A stretch of 64,000 nucleotides of DNA from an uncultured Acetatifactor sp. (GTDB lineage: Bacteria > Bacillota > Clostridia > Lachnospirales > Lachnospiraceae): contig CAJUGH010000001.1 of NCBI GenBank assembly GCA_910586215.1, forward strand, positions 248,001 to 312,000, given 5' to 3'. A model generated the notes under the pieces. The model was given only the letters and a program-made list of their open reading frames with translations, did no database searches and was not told the origin of the DNA. A program made the position numbers and the translations under genes. How positions within the stretch are numbered: the first letter of the stretch is position 1; each line of letters starts with the position of its first letter. Positions 26,377-35,719 of the stretch are shown here, piece by piece.

Positions 26377-29045
26377 GATTACATGCATTGGAGCAAGGAA
26401 GGCACTTTGGATACACCACTTTTGGCTGTATGTGGAAGCAGGGGGAATGCCGGGAGGATACCACCTACATCTGTACGGCGGAAGGGGAAGACGGGAATGT
26501 ACAGGAGGTACCGGTCCAGTCCAGGGTCACGGCCTATTGGCCGGACGGCACTGTGAAATGGACGGCCCACACCGGGGATGCAGCCAGGCTTGGGGACAAG
26601 ATCCAGGTGCAGCCGGGAGTAGCAGCCCCCTGCAGGGAAGGAATCCGGTACCAGGAGACAGAAGAGGAGTTGATCCTGCAGGCTGGGACGGTCCTGGTAA
26701 AGATCCGGAAAGTGGGCAGCCGTCTTTTCGAGACTGTGGAGCAACAGGGAAAGGTCTGCCTGGAAGCCGGGGAGGCAGTACTGCTTTTAGAGAAACCAGT
26801 GCAGGTTCAGGGGCTTCCTGGAAAGATAAAGAAGGAGTATCAAGGGCTTGTGGAACAGGTGACTTTGGAAGAGCGCGGCTTCCTGCGGGCCATCGTCCGG
26901 TATGACGGCATTCATGTGTCAAAGGATGGAGAGCGGAAGATACCTTTTGTGATCCGGATGGAAGTGGGATACCAGAATCCGAACCTAAAATTTATCCACA
27001 CCTTTCTCTACGATGGAGATGAGAACCAGGACTTTCTAAAGGGACTGGGTATCCGTTTCCAGTCTCCCCTGGCGGGGGCATTATACAACCGCCATGTGAA
27101 ATTCACGGGGGATCACGGCGTGTTCCATGAGACCCTGGTGCCGTTGACTTCCTGGCGTCCCAGGGTCCCGGAGGAAATCTACCGGCGCCAGATGGCAGGG
27201 GAAAAACTGCTCCTGGAAGGAACAGACAAGGAAATTGTGGATAAGGTGCTCCAGGATGTGCCTTACTGGAGCGAATATGACCTGTGCCAGGACAGTGTGA
27301 GCCACTTTGGTATCCGGAAGAAGCAGCGGGGGGATCATCTGTGTGCCATTGACTGTCTTCATGGGGTACATACGGCAGGCGGTGCTGCCTTTGGTTCGGA
27401 ATCTGGATCTGTGATGGTGGCGGTCCGGGACTTCTGGGAGAAGTATCCCTCCGGCATCACTTTCCAGGGACTGGAGGGAGAGGAGGCAGCCTGCACCCTC
27501 TGGTTCTGGTCTCCTGGAGCACCAGCCATGGATTTCAGGCATTATGCGGATAGGGGATACAATCAGGTCTGTTATGAGGGCTATGACTACAAGGGGGCTG
27601 ACCCGGTAGGCATTGCATGTACCAGCGAATGTGCCATTTCCTTTTCGGGGGACATGATCCCGGCAGATGGGGAGATGGAGGCATTTGCCGCCATGGTAAA
27701 CCATCCGCCTGTGTATGTGGGCACACCCCGGTTTTACCATGAAATGCGTGCCTTCGGTTACTGGTCCCTGCCCTCCTATGAGACGGAGATGGAGAGGTGG
27801 CTGGAAGGGCAGCTGGAGGCGGCTTTTGCCTTCTACAGCAATGAGGTGGAGCAGCGCGGGTGGTATGGCATGTTCAATTACGGGGATGTGATGCACACCT
27901 ATGACGGTATGCGCCATGAATGGAAATACGACATCGGTGGATTCGCCTGGGACAATACGGAACTGGTGCCTACCCTGTGGCTGTGGCAGTATTTCCTGCA
28001 CACAGGCCGGGCAGATGTGTTCCGGATGGCAGAGCGGCTGTCCCGGCATACCTCTGAAGTGGATGTGTATCATATGGGAAAGTATAAGGGACTTGGTTCC
28101 CGGCACAATGTGCGCCACTGGGGCTGTCCCTGCAAGGAGGCCAGGATCGCCATGGCTTCCCACCACAGGTATTACTATTATCTCACTGGAGACCGCCGGA
28201 TGGAGGATATTTTCGAGGAACTGAAGGACAATGAGTACAGCTTCCTGAACAAGGATCCATTGGGAGACTTTTTTGATAAGAAGGACATGGTATATCCCAG
28301 CCATGCCAGGAGCGGGCCGGACTGGTCTTCCCTGTGTTCCAACTGGATGACCCGCTGGGAGCGGTTCAACGATACCAGATACCGGGACAAGATCCTTACA
28401 GGCATAGAGGATCTGAAAAAGGCACCTTTGAAGCTGGTGAGCGGACCGGATTTTGAATTTGACCCTGCCACCTGCCACCTGCGCTACATCGGGGAACGGA
28501 CCACAGGGGGATGCCATCTCCAGGTCTGCATGGGGGCGCCGGCTGTGTGGACGGAAATGGCAGATCTTCTGGGGGATGAGGAGTGGAAGCGCATGATTGC
28601 GGACCTGGGCCGTTTCTACTATCTGCCCCGCCGGGAACAGATCCAGGAATCCGGCGGACTGATCGGGGACCGGGAATTTACCCTGCCCCTGCTGGCAGCG
28701 GCGGTGGCTGCTTATGGGGCCTGGTACCTGCAGGATGTAGTGCTGGCAGAGCGCACCTGGCGGGTGCTGCTGCAGGCGCTGCTGAAAGGGCCTGAGGAGG
28801 ACTTGGAGAATGGGACGGATGCAGGAGAGAGCCTGGAAGGCTTTGACGGTGTTCTGGAACTGGAGAACACAGGCAACCAGGCCCTGCTGCGGGAGATCCC
28901 CTGGGTGACCACGAATTTCACGGCCCAGTTTTGCCTGAATACCATCATGGCCCTGGATTTTATCCGGGAACAGCTACCGGCTACCATGCAGGAGGCCAGA
29001 AGACTGGCAGCTTCGGGGGATGGGGAGATGCACCATAAGGCATAG
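26373..29045 (+). CDS. YetA/PL26-type exo-rhamnogalacturonan lyase family protein
   Basis: 890-aa cytoplasmic protein. Recognisable in order: N-terminal RIFT-barrel-like domain (VTAYWPDGTVKWTAHTGD), a central beta-sandwich, and an alpha/alpha toroid with GMFNYGDVMHTYDGMRHEWK, WDNTELVPTLWLWQYFLHTG and GLGSRHNVRHWGCPCKEARI. This is the PcRGLX/YetA family; fungal members are exolyases releasing unsaturated galacturonosyl-rhamnose, and B. subtilis yetA sits beside lplABCD. The bacterial activity is inferred. It is translationally coupled to the GH2 gene (ATGA overlap). Confidence 0.8.
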   Translation: MRLHALEQGRHFGYTTFGCMWKQGECREDTTYICTAEGEDGNVQEVPVQSRVTAYWPDGTVKWTAHTGDAARLGDKIQVQPGVAAPCREGIRYQETEEELILQAGTVLVKIRKVGSRLFETVEQQGKVCLEAGEAVLLLEKPVQVQGLPGKIKKEYQGLVEQVTLEERGFLRAIVRYDGIHVSKDGERKIPFVIRMEVGYQNPNLKFIHTFLYDGDENQDFLKGLGIRFQSPLAGALYNRHVKFTGDHGVFHETLVPLTSWRPRVPEEIYRRQMAGEKLLLEGTDKEIVDKVLQDVPYWSEYDLCQDSVSHFGIRKKQRGDHLCAIDCLHGVHTAGGAAFGSESGSVMVAVRDFWEKYPSGITFQGLEGEEAACTLWFWSPGAPAMDFRHYADRGYNQVCYEGYDYKGADPVGIACTSECAISFSGDMIPADGEMEAFAAMVNHPPVYVGTPRFYHEMRAFGYWSLPSYETEMERWLEGQLEAAFAFYSNEVEQRGWYGMFNYGDVMHTYDGMRHEWKYDIGGFAWDNTELVPTLWLWQYFLHTGRADVFRMAERLSRHTSEVDVYHMGKYKGLGSRHNVRHWGCPCKEARIAMASHHRYYYYLTGDRRMEDIFEELKDNEYSFLNKDPLGDFFDKKDMVYPSHARSGPDWSSLCSNWMTRWERFNDTRYRDKILTGIEDLKKAPLKLVSGPDFEFDPATCHLRYIGERTTGGCHLQVCMGAPAVWTEMADLLGDEEWKRMIADLGRFYYLPRREQIQESGGLIGDREFTLPLLAAAVAAYGAWYLQDVVLAERTWRVLLQALLKGPEEDLENGTDAGESLEGFDGVLELENTGNQALLREIPWVTTNFTAQFCLNTIMALDFIREQLPATMQEARRLAASGDGEMHHKA

Positions 29046-29065
29046 GAGAACCTGCAAAAGAATAT

Positions 29066-29098
29066 GCAAAAAGAGCCTTGGTGCTCCCAAGGCTCTTT
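29066..29098 (-). terminator. Terminator of the tRNA-Ala gene, also end of the enzyme operon
   Basis: A perfect 12-bp stem, AAAGAGCCTTGG with CCAAGGCTCTTT (29070-29081, 29087-29098). On the minus strand it is followed by a T5 run, and it can act in both directions. Confidence 0.8.
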
Positions 29099-29101
29099 CC
29101 A

Positions 29102-29174
29102 TGGAGCATATGGGATTCGAACCCACGGCCTCAACAATGCGAATGTTGCGCGCTCCCAACTGCGCTAATGCCCC
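29102..29174 (-). tRNA. tRNA-Ala (anticodon CGC)
   Basis: Full cloverleaf on the minus strand: acceptor GGGGCAT/ATGCTCC with one G-U, D arm GCGC/GCGC, anticodon stem CAACA/TGTTG with loop TTCGCAT (anticodon CGC, codon GCG), T arm GTGGG/CCCAT with TTCGAAT. 73 nt, discriminator A, CCA not encoded. Confidence 0.95.
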
Positions 29175-29229
29175 ATGCACTTAAGTATAGCATAAAATCC
29201 GCAAATTGCAATAGACTTGGAGAATAAAA

Positions 29230-29258
29230 TTGACAGCCTGGCCTGGATATGGTTTAAT
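29230..29258 (+). promoter_or_regulatory. Sigma-A promoter of the hydrogenase gene
   Basis: TTGACA, a 17-nt spacer, TTTAAT. The transcript would start near 29265, about 50 nt before the ATG at 29313. Confidence 0.65.
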
Positions 29259-29312
29259 GAAGAGAGAACTCTTGTTAAAAAATTATCAGTCCAAAGGGGG
29301 AAGGTGGAATAT

Positions 29313-30806
29313 ATGAGCAGCATGAGAGGAATCGATACACCGGTGAGACAGCGCAGGAGGCGGGTTTTTAAGGAGGTAGCTGACCTTGCCTACCATTCCA
29401 CGAATCTGAAGGATGACATGGAGGCCCTGCCTTATAAAATTGTGGATTATGAAGAACCGCTGTACTGGGAGAGTGTGTACCGGGACCGGGCCATCATCCG
29501 GGAGCGTCTGCGGCTGGCTATGGGTATGAGTCTGAGGCCGGAGAACAGGGAACATCCAGGCCATCTGACACAAGGGTTGGAGGAGAGTAATATTGATGAA
29601 AAATATTACGAACCGCCGCTTATGCAGGTGATTCCTTCTGCCTGTAATGCCTGCCCAGAGGACCACTATGAGATCACCAGTTCCTGCATGGGCTGTGTGG
29701 CCCATCCCTGCCAGAGCGTCTGTCCCAGAGGTGCCATCTCCATGGTGAACGGGAAGTCCGTGATCGACCAGGAGAAATGCATCAAATGCGGCAAATGCAA
29801 GGATGTATGCCCTTATGATGCGGTCTGCCACAAGGAGAGACCTTGTAAAGCGGCCTGCGGGGTGGGGGCCATCCAGTCAGACCGGTTCGGCCGGGCCTGC
29901 ATAGACAATGACAAATGTGTGTCCTGCGGCATGTGTATGGTGAGTTGCCCCTTTGGGGCCATAGCAGACAAATCCCAGATCTTCCAGCTCATCCGGGCCA
30001 TGCAGTCCGGGAAGGAAGTGATTGCCCAGGTGGCCCCTGCCTTTGTGGGACAGTTCGGTCCTAAGGTGACGCCGGACATGTTCAAGACGGCCTTGAAGGA
30101 ACTGGGATTTGCAGATGTGTATGAGACAGCCATCGGGGCGGATATGGGGTGCATGGCAGAGGCAGAACACTATGTGAAGGAAGTGGCAAGCGGCAACCAG
30201 GCCTTTGCACTGACCTCCTGCTGCCCTTCCTGGTCAGTGATGGCCAAGATGTTGTTTCCTGAGACCATTGACAAGATCAGCAATGAACTAACACCCATGG
30301 TGGCCACTGCCCGGGTGATCAAGCAGGAACATCCCCATGCCCTGGTGGTATTCATAGGACCCTGCGCTTCCAAGAAGCTGGAAGCCAGCCGCAGGACAGT
30401 GCGTTCTGATGTGGACTTTGTGATTACCTTTGAGGAACTTGCAGGTATGTTTGAAGCCAGGGGGATCCTTCTGGAAGAGATCGCTGCCATGGACAAGATG
30501 CAGGACGCTACTGGTGCAGGGCGCGGATACGGTGTGGCAGGAGGGGTTGCCAGCGCCATTGAGGATTGCATCAAGACCTATTATCCGTCCACGGAAGTGA
30601 AGATCGAACATGCGGAAGGACTTTCCGAATGCCGGAAGATGCTGCTGCTGGCCAAGGCAGGCCGGAAGAACGGCTGCCTGATCGAAGGCATGGCCTGTCC
30701 GGGAGGCTGTATCGCCGGGGCCGGGACTAACATTCCCATTCCCCAGGCGGCAAAGGAAGTGGCCAGGTTCAAGGCTGCGGCAAAAGATGCGGTGCCGGAA
30801 GCATGA
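29313..30806 (+). CDS. Monomeric [FeFe] hydrogenase, group B-like
   Basis: Reduces protons or oxidises H2 with ferredoxin (497 aa). The N-terminal region carries Cys clusters for [4Fe-4S] centres: SCMGCVAHPCQSVCP, CIKCGKCKDVCP and CVSCGMCMVSCP. The H-cluster motifs are TSCCPSW (C303, C304), GPCASKK (C351) and EGMACPGGCIAGAG (C462, C466). L2 reads GPC rather than the MPC of group A enzymes, and the ferredoxin arrangement also fits group B. The start at 29313 has AAGGTGG upstream; the TTG at 29217 precedes the promoter and is rejected. No HydEFG maturases or diaphorase subunits are nearby. Confidence 0.92.
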   Translation: MSSMRGIDTPVRQRRRRVFKEVADLAYHSTNLKDDMEALPYKIVDYEEPLYWESVYRDRAIIRERLRLAMGMSLRPENREHPGHLTQGLEESNIDEKYYEPPLMQVIPSACNACPEDHYEITSSCMGCVAHPCQSVCPRGAISMVNGKSVIDQEKCIKCGKCKDVCPYDAVCHKERPCKAACGVGAIQSDRFGRACIDNDKCVSCGMCMVSCPFGAIADKSQIFQLIRAMQSGKEVIAQVAPAFVGQFGPKVTPDMFKTALKELGFADVYETAIGADMGCMAEAEHYVKEVASGNQAFALTSCCPSWSVMAKMLFPETIDKISNELTPMVATARVIKQEHPHALVVFIGPCASKKLEASRRTVRSDVDFVITFEELAGMFEARGILLEEIAAMDKMQDATGAGRGYGVAGGVASAIEDCIKTYYPSTEVKIEHAEGLSECRKMLLLAKAGRKNGCLIEGMACPGGCIAGAGTNIPIPQAAKEVARFKAAAKDAVPEA

Positions 30807-30842
30807 AGACTTCCAATTAAGATACATCGGAGGAAACGAACC

Positions 30843-31658
30843 ATGGGACTGGAGAAATTTGTAGAACAGGCGGGACAGCAGTTTGTGCGGGACAACCTGA
30901 TGTCAGATGAGTTCCTGGAATTCATCCAGCAAAACAGGCTGCCCTATGACACCATGATCGCCTACTATCGCTGTGCCATCATGGAGATAGAGACCAAATT
31001 CAAGGTGCTGAACGAACAGTTTTCCCTACAGTATGACAGGAATCCCATAGAGGGTATCGAGACACGCATCAAATCCATGGAGAGCCTGCTTAAGAAGGCC
31101 AGGGACAAGAAGATTCCCTTGACCATGCAGTCCCTGGAGCAGAATATCCGGGATATTGCAGGGGTGCGGGTGGTGTGCTCTTTTCCGGATGATATCTATA
31201 TGCTGGCAGACTGTCTTCTGGGGCAGGATGATATCACCCTGGTGGAGAGGAAGGACTACATCATACATCCTAAGCCCAGCGGATACCGGAGCCTGCATCT
31301 GATCGTGGAGGTGCCCATTTTCCTGCAGAGAGAGAAGCGTCTCATGAAGGTGGAAGTGCAGTTGCGCACCATAGCCATGGATTTCTGGGCCAGTATAGAG
31401 CACAAGCTGCGTTACAAGAAGAACATCCCGGAGGAGGAGGCTGCAAAGCTTGCAAAGGAACTGGTGGAGTGTGCCAATATAAGCGCCGCCTTAGACCGCC
31501 ACATGGAAGACATCCGCAACCGGATTGCCAGGGCAGAGGCAGAGCATGGGGAGCCAAAACGTAAGGTGCAGACCATAGGGAACCTTTTGCTGAAGACAAA
31601 GATGCTGGAACAGGGCGGGGAAGACAGAAAGGATATACTTGCAGGCAGGCGTGGATAA
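30843..31658 (+). CDS. Small alarmone synthetase (GTP pyrophosphokinase, RelQ-like)
   Basis: Makes (p)ppGpp from ATP and GTP/GDP. The RelA/SpoT synthetase domain is complete: RDIAGVRVVCSFPDDIYMLA, then HPKPSGYRSLHLIVEVP, then VEVQLRTIAMDFWASIEHKLRYK. There is no HD hydrolase, TGS or ACT domain (271 aa), so it is a single-domain SAS. A GGAGGAAA site precedes the ATG. It lies 36 nt after the hydrogenase gene with no terminator between, so co-transcription is possible. The C-terminal ~60 residues are charged and helical, as in RelQ, where they aid tetramerisation. Confidence 0.93.
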   Translation: MGLEKFVEQAGQQFVRDNLMSDEFLEFIQQNRLPYDTMIAYYRCAIMEIETKFKVLNEQFSLQYDRNPIEGIETRIKSMESLLKKARDKKIPLTMQSLEQNIRDIAGVRVVCSFPDDIYMLADCLLGQDDITLVERKDYIIHPKPSGYRSLHLIVEVPIFLQREKRLMKVEVQLRTIAMDFWASIEHKLRYKKNIPEEEAAKLAKELVECANISAALDRHMEDIRNRIARAEAEHGEPKRKVQTIGNLLLKTKMLEQGGEDRKDILAGRRG

Positions 31659-31702
31659 GCATGCAGGGAAAGTCTGCATAGGAACCGGGCAGGTGAAAAA
31701 AG

Positions 31703-32134
31703 ATGTATGAACAGGATTATATCATGCGCCTGATCAAGGAGATGGTGCGTGCGTTGCTGAAGATACTGTTTGGAATTGAGACGAAATCCCAGGTGGAGGA
31801 GCTTTTACAAGAGACGGAGTGGAAGCAGGCTTATGGAGCATTGCTTGATATGGTGGACAATGGTGACATCAATGGGGCAGAGAACAGGCTATATGATCTG
31901 CTTGCCGGGGATGATGCTGCCGGGGATATGGAGAAATGCAAGATGGCAGTGCTGTTCTATGCTTATCTGAATGAGCAGAGTGATGCCTTCTTGAAGGAAC
32001 ACGACTACAGCCGGGAGGAGATCCGTCAGGGGCTTGAAAGTCTTCTGGAACGCTATGGGATCCAGGGGATGGGAGATGCCTTTTTGGAAGAAAGTGGTGA
32101 AAATAGGATTGCAGTTTTCCCAAAAAGAGGATAA
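31703..32134 (+). CDS. DUF6483 family protein
   Basis: 143-aa cytoplasmic, mostly helical protein: EQDYIMRLIKEMVRALLKILFG at the N-terminus, then LLDMVDNGDINGAENRLYDLL and AVLFYAYLNEQSDAFLKEHDYS, a pattern I recognise from Lachnospiraceae DUF6483 proteins of unknown function. The paired helices resemble a TPR-like fold. It lies between the alarmone synthetase and gltX, all co-directional. Confidence 0.7.
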   Translation: MYEQDYIMRLIKEMVRALLKILFGIETKSQVEELLQETEWKQAYGALLDMVDNGDINGAENRLYDLLAGDDAAGDMEKCKMAVLFYAYLNEQSDAFLKEHDYSREEIRQGLESLLERYGIQGMGDAFLEESGENRIAVFPKRG

Positions 32135-32159
32135 AATAGAAAAATACAGGAGGTAAGCA

Positions 32160-33647
32160 ATGAAGATCAGAACCAGATATGCGCCAAGTCCCACAGGGAA
32201 AATGCATGTGGGTAACCTGCGTTCGGCTCTCTATGAATTTCTGATTGCCAAGCATGAGGGCGGTGATTTCATGCTCCGCATCGAGGACACGGACCAGGAG
32301 CGTTTTGTGGAGGGTGCCACGGAGATTATCTACCGCACCTTAGAGCAGGTGGGGATCACCCATGACGAAGGCCCGGACAAGGATGGGGGCTATGGCCCTT
32401 ATGTGCAGAGCGAGCGGATGAAGACGGGCATCTACATGAAGTATGCGAAAGAACTGATAGCCAAGGGGGAGGCTTATTACTGCTTCTGTGACAAGGAGCG
32501 CCTGGCTTCCTTGAAGACAGAGGTGGTGGAAGGGAAGGAGATCACAGTCTATGACAAACACTGTCTGTCTCTGTCCCAGGAGGAGATCCAGGCCTCCCTG
32601 GATGCTGGGAAGCCTTTTGTGATCCGGCAGAACAATCCCACAGAGGGGACAACTACTTTCCATGATGAACTCTATGGGGATATCACAGTGGAGAACAAGG
32701 AACTGGATGACATGATCCTGATCAAGTCAGACGGTTATCCCACTTATAATTTTGCCAATGTGGTGGACGACCATACCATGTATATCACCCATGTGGTCCG
32801 GGGCAATGAATACCTGTCTTCCTCCCCCAAGTATACGCGCCTGTACGAGGCCTTTGGCTGGGAACCGCCAAAATACGTCCACCTGCCCCTGGTGACGGAT
32901 GAGAACCACAAGAAGCTGGCCAAGAGGGGAGGCAGTTCCTCCTTCGAAGATTTGATGGAGCAGGGCTTCGTGGCAGAAGCCGTGGTGAACTTTATCGCAC
33001 TTCTGGGGTGGAGTCCGGAAGAGAACCGGGAGATCTTCTCCCTGGAGGAACTGATCAAGGCATTTGACTATCACAGGATCAGCAAATCTCCCGCTGTGTA
33101 TGATGTGGTAAAGCTGCGCTGGATGAATGGTGAATATATCAAGGCCATGGACTTTGACCGGTTTCTGGAGATGGCGGATCCTTACCTGAAGAAAGGTCTG
33201 GGAGAAGGGGATGGCCAGGAAGCCGGTTCTGTGCAGTTTGGGGAAGCTGCGCGGAGGAAAATTGCTGCCATGGTGAAGACCCGCATTGAGGTGTTCCCTG
33301 ATATCCTGGAGATGGTGGACTTCTTCCGGGAACTGCCGGAGTATGACGCTGCCATGTATACCCACAAGAAGATGAAAACGGACACTGCATCCTCCCTGCA
33401 GGTCTTACAGGATGTGCTGCCTCTTCTGGAGGCCTGGGAAGATTACAGCAATGACGGGCTGTATGGGATGCTCTCCAGATATGTGGAGGAGAAGGGATAT
33501 AAGAACGGTTATGTGATGTGGCCCATCCGCACCGCTGTGTCCGGGAAGCAGATGACCCCGGCAGGTGCCACGGAGATCATGGAAGTGCTGGGCAAGGAAG
33601 AAACCCTGCGCAGGATCCGGAAGGGTATAGAATTGCTGTCGGCATGA
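32160..33647 (+). CDS. gltX: Glutamyl-tRNA synthetase
   Basis: Class I aminoacyl-tRNA synthetase (495 aa) charging tRNA-Glu. The HIGH-type signature is in YAPSPTGKMHVGNLRSALY at residues 5-23; the KMSKS-type loop is KLAKRGGSSSF. The C-terminal helical anticodon-binding domain ends TLRRIRKGIELL. An AGGAGG site precedes the ATG. The stop codon overlaps the helicase start (ATGA). Whether it also charges tRNA-Gln depends on gatCAB, which is not in the window. Confidence 0.96.
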   Translation: MKIRTRYAPSPTGKMHVGNLRSALYEFLIAKHEGGDFMLRIEDTDQERFVEGATEIIYRTLEQVGITHDEGPDKDGGYGPYVQSERMKTGIYMKYAKELIAKGEAYYCFCDKERLASLKTEVVEGKEITVYDKHCLSLSQEEIQASLDAGKPFVIRQNNPTEGTTTFHDELYGDITVENKELDDMILIKSDGYPTYNFANVVDDHTMYITHVVRGNEYLSSSPKYTRLYEAFGWEPPKYVHLPLVTDENHKKLAKRGGSSSFEDLMEQGFVAEAVVNFIALLGWSPEENREIFSLEELIKAFDYHRISKSPAVYDVVKLRWMNGEYIKAMDFDRFLEMADPYLKKGLGEGDGQEAGSVQFGEAARRKIAAMVKTRIEVFPDILEMVDFFRELPEYDAAMYTHKKMKTDTASSLQVLQDVLPLLEAWEDYSNDGLYGMLSRYVEEKGYKNGYVMWPIRTAVSGKQMTPAGATEIMEVLGKEETLRRIRKGIELLSA

Positions 33648-35719
33648 TAGACCTACAGGGAATGAACAAGGCACAGCGGGAAGCTGTGACCCACGGGACG
33701 GGGCCGCTGCTGCTCCTGGCTGGTCCCGGCTCCGGCAAGACCTTCACTATCACAAACCGTATCCTGTATCTGATGGAACAGGGGATTCCTCCGGGGAAGA
33801 TCCTGGTGATTACCTTTGCGAAGGAAGCGGCACTCTCCATGCAGGGCCGCTTCCAGGCCATGGCACCATCCATCAGTCCCGTCAATTTTGGTACGTTTCA
33901 TTCTGTTTTTTATCATATTTTGCAAGAATCTCATGCCTGCAGCAGGAAAAAGCTGCTGGGTAGTCCGGAAAAGTGTAATCTGTTGATTCCTATTATGAAG
34001 ACATATAAAGTAGAAGACTTGGGACAGCATCTGTGGGAGGAAGCCAGGGAAGATGCCCTGCAGATCCTGTCCGGGATAAGCTTCTACAAAAATACGGGCA
34101 GGCTGGAGGAAGCCAGGGAGAAACTGCCTATGAAATGGCAGGCCCATTTCCAGGAGATCCTGAAGGTGTATGGACAGCGTGTAAAGAGCGGCGGCTATAT
34201 GGATTTCGATGACATGCTGTGGGAATGCAGGGAATTATTAAAGGGCAGGGAACGGGTGAGAAGGCAGTGGCAGGACCGGTTCTCCCATATCCTGATTGAT
34301 GAATTCCAGGACATCAACCCGGTGCAGTATGAGGTGATAAAGCTGCTGTCCAGGGAGCCATACAATATTTTTGCAGTGGGGGATGATGACCAGGCCATCT
34401 ATGGATTCCGGGGTTCCTGGCCGGAATGCATGAGGCGTTTTGTGGAGGAATTCGATGCCAGGAAGCTGCTGCTGGGGGTAAATTACCGCAGCAACCAACA
34501 GATCATTGATGCGGCCCTTGCCGTGATCGGGGAGAACCGGGACAGATTCCGGAAGGAACTGTCCCAGAATCCGGCCAGGGCAGATAAAGGGAACCGTGAC
34601 AGCGTAAGACAGCTGTCTTTTTCAGAGAGGGAGGAGGAATATGCGTATCTGGAAGAGCAGTTAGGGGCATTTGCCCGGCAACAGGACAGGGAAGGAAGAA
34701 CCTGCGCCGTGCTGTTTCGGACCAACTCCTACATGCAGGGGCTGGCGGTGCGGCTGCGCAGACAGGGGATTCCTTTTGCAATGAACAAGGGGATCCAGAA
34801 CCCATACAGCCATTTTGTGGCTGGTGACGTGATGGCATACCTGCGGCTGGCTGGAGGGAAATGGACAAGGGCAGATGTGCTTAGGGTCATGAACCGGCCA
34901 TCCCGGTATATCAGCAGGGAAGCAGTGGGAAGTGGCAAGTGTACCTGTGAGGAGATGGCAGGATATTACAGACGCAGGGAGATGCCGGAGCGGGACAGGA
35001 CAAGGATCCTGGAGGCCCTGCAACTCTTTGGGCGCCATCTTGCCTGTATGGGCAGGCTGTCCCCTTCCCTGGCGGTGTCTTATCTGGAGCGGGCAGTGGG
35101 GTATGGAAAATGGCTTCGGCAGACTGCGGGAAGCGAAGAGAAGTGGCTGGAATGGATGGAGGTGCTTGGGTGGATGAAGGAGGATGCAGCCGGATACACC
35201 AGCGTGCAGGAATGGGAGGAGGCCCAGAGGGAGTATGGGGCGTTCCTGGAGAGCAGGCAGGGGAACAGAGGCAGGCAGGAAAGCTGGAGCGGGCAGGATG
35301 ACAGAACGGGACAGAAAACCGGGAACCGGCGGGAAGAAAGAGCCAGACAGCCCCTGGGAGCAGACAGTCCTCCCTGTATCCAATTGATGACAGTTCATGC
35401 CTCCAAGGGTCTGGAATTCGACAAGGTATTCATACCAGACTGTAATGAGGGAATCTTTCCACACGGAAAATTATTGTCTGGTTCCGCGGCAGAGGAGGAA
35501 CGGCGTGTATTCTATGTGGGGATGACCAGGGCGAAAGAAAGCCTGGAGCTTCTGGCCCTTACCGGCACCAGGGAGCGCCCCAGGCAGCTTTCACGGTTCC
35601 TGCAGCCGCTGTCCTACTTGTCTTCCTCCCCGTCCACAAGTTCGTCAAATTCTGCATTGTCCAGGAATTCATCAAAGGCATCAGCCACCTTCTCGTACTC
35701 TTCGTCATCGGCAATGTAG
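33644..35719 (+). CDS. UvrD/PcrA-like superfamily 1A DNA helicase with aberrant C-terminus
   Basis: ATP-dependent 3'-5' DNA helicase (691 aa). Motifs in order: Q motif MNKAQREAV, Walker A GPGSGKT, Ia VITFAKEAA, II LIDEFQDIN, III GDDDQAIYGFRG, IV VNYRSNQQI, V LMTVHASKGLEFDKVF, VI RRVFYVGMTRAKESL. The ATG at 33644 overlaps the gltX stop. The last ~38 residues are Ser-rich (SYLSSSPSTSSSNSALS) and are read from the antisense of the DUF1292 gene, 106 bp of overlap, suggesting loss of the original stop codon. It is shorter than PcrA (~730 aa) and belongs to a Firmicute paralogue group. Confidence 0.88.
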   Translation: MIDLQGMNKAQREAVTHGTGPLLLLAGPGSGKTFTITNRILYLMEQGIPPGKILVITFAKEAALSMQGRFQAMAPSISPVNFGTFHSVFYHILQESHACSRKKLLGSPEKCNLLIPIMKTYKVEDLGQHLWEEAREDALQILSGISFYKNTGRLEEAREKLPMKWQAHFQEILKVYGQRVKSGGYMDFDDMLWECRELLKGRERVRRQWQDRFSHILIDEFQDINPVQYEVIKLLSREPYNIFAVGDDDQAIYGFRGSWPECMRRFVEEFDARKLLLGVNYRSNQQIIDAALAVIGENRDRFRKELSQNPARADKGNRDSVRQLSFSEREEEYAYLEEQLGAFARQQDREGRTCAVLFRTNSYMQGLAVRLRRQGIPFAMNKGIQNPYSHFVAGDVMAYLRLAGGKWTRADVLRVMNRPSRYISREAVGSGKCTCEEMAGYYRRREMPERDRTRILEALQLFGRHLACMGRLSPSLAVSYLERAVGYGKWLRQTAGSEEKWLEWMEVLGWMKEDAAGYTSVQEWEEAQREYGAFLESRQGNRGRQESWSGQDDRTGQKTGNRREERARQPLGADSPPCIQLMTVHASKGLEFDKVFIPDCNEGIFPHGKLLSGSAAEEERRVFYVGMTRAKESLELLALTGTRERPRQLSRFLQPLSYLSSSPSTSSSNSALSRNSSKASATFSYSSSSAM

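Noticed and set aside
27081..28517. 478-aa open frame on the minus strand
   Set aside because: It is the antisense shadow of the PL26-type gene; composition (His/Pro/Leu-rich) is typical of shadow frames in G+C-rich genes.
29102..29174. tRNA-Ala as an integration site of a mobile island
   Set aside because: No integrase, no repeated tRNA 3' end and no foreign genes on either side.
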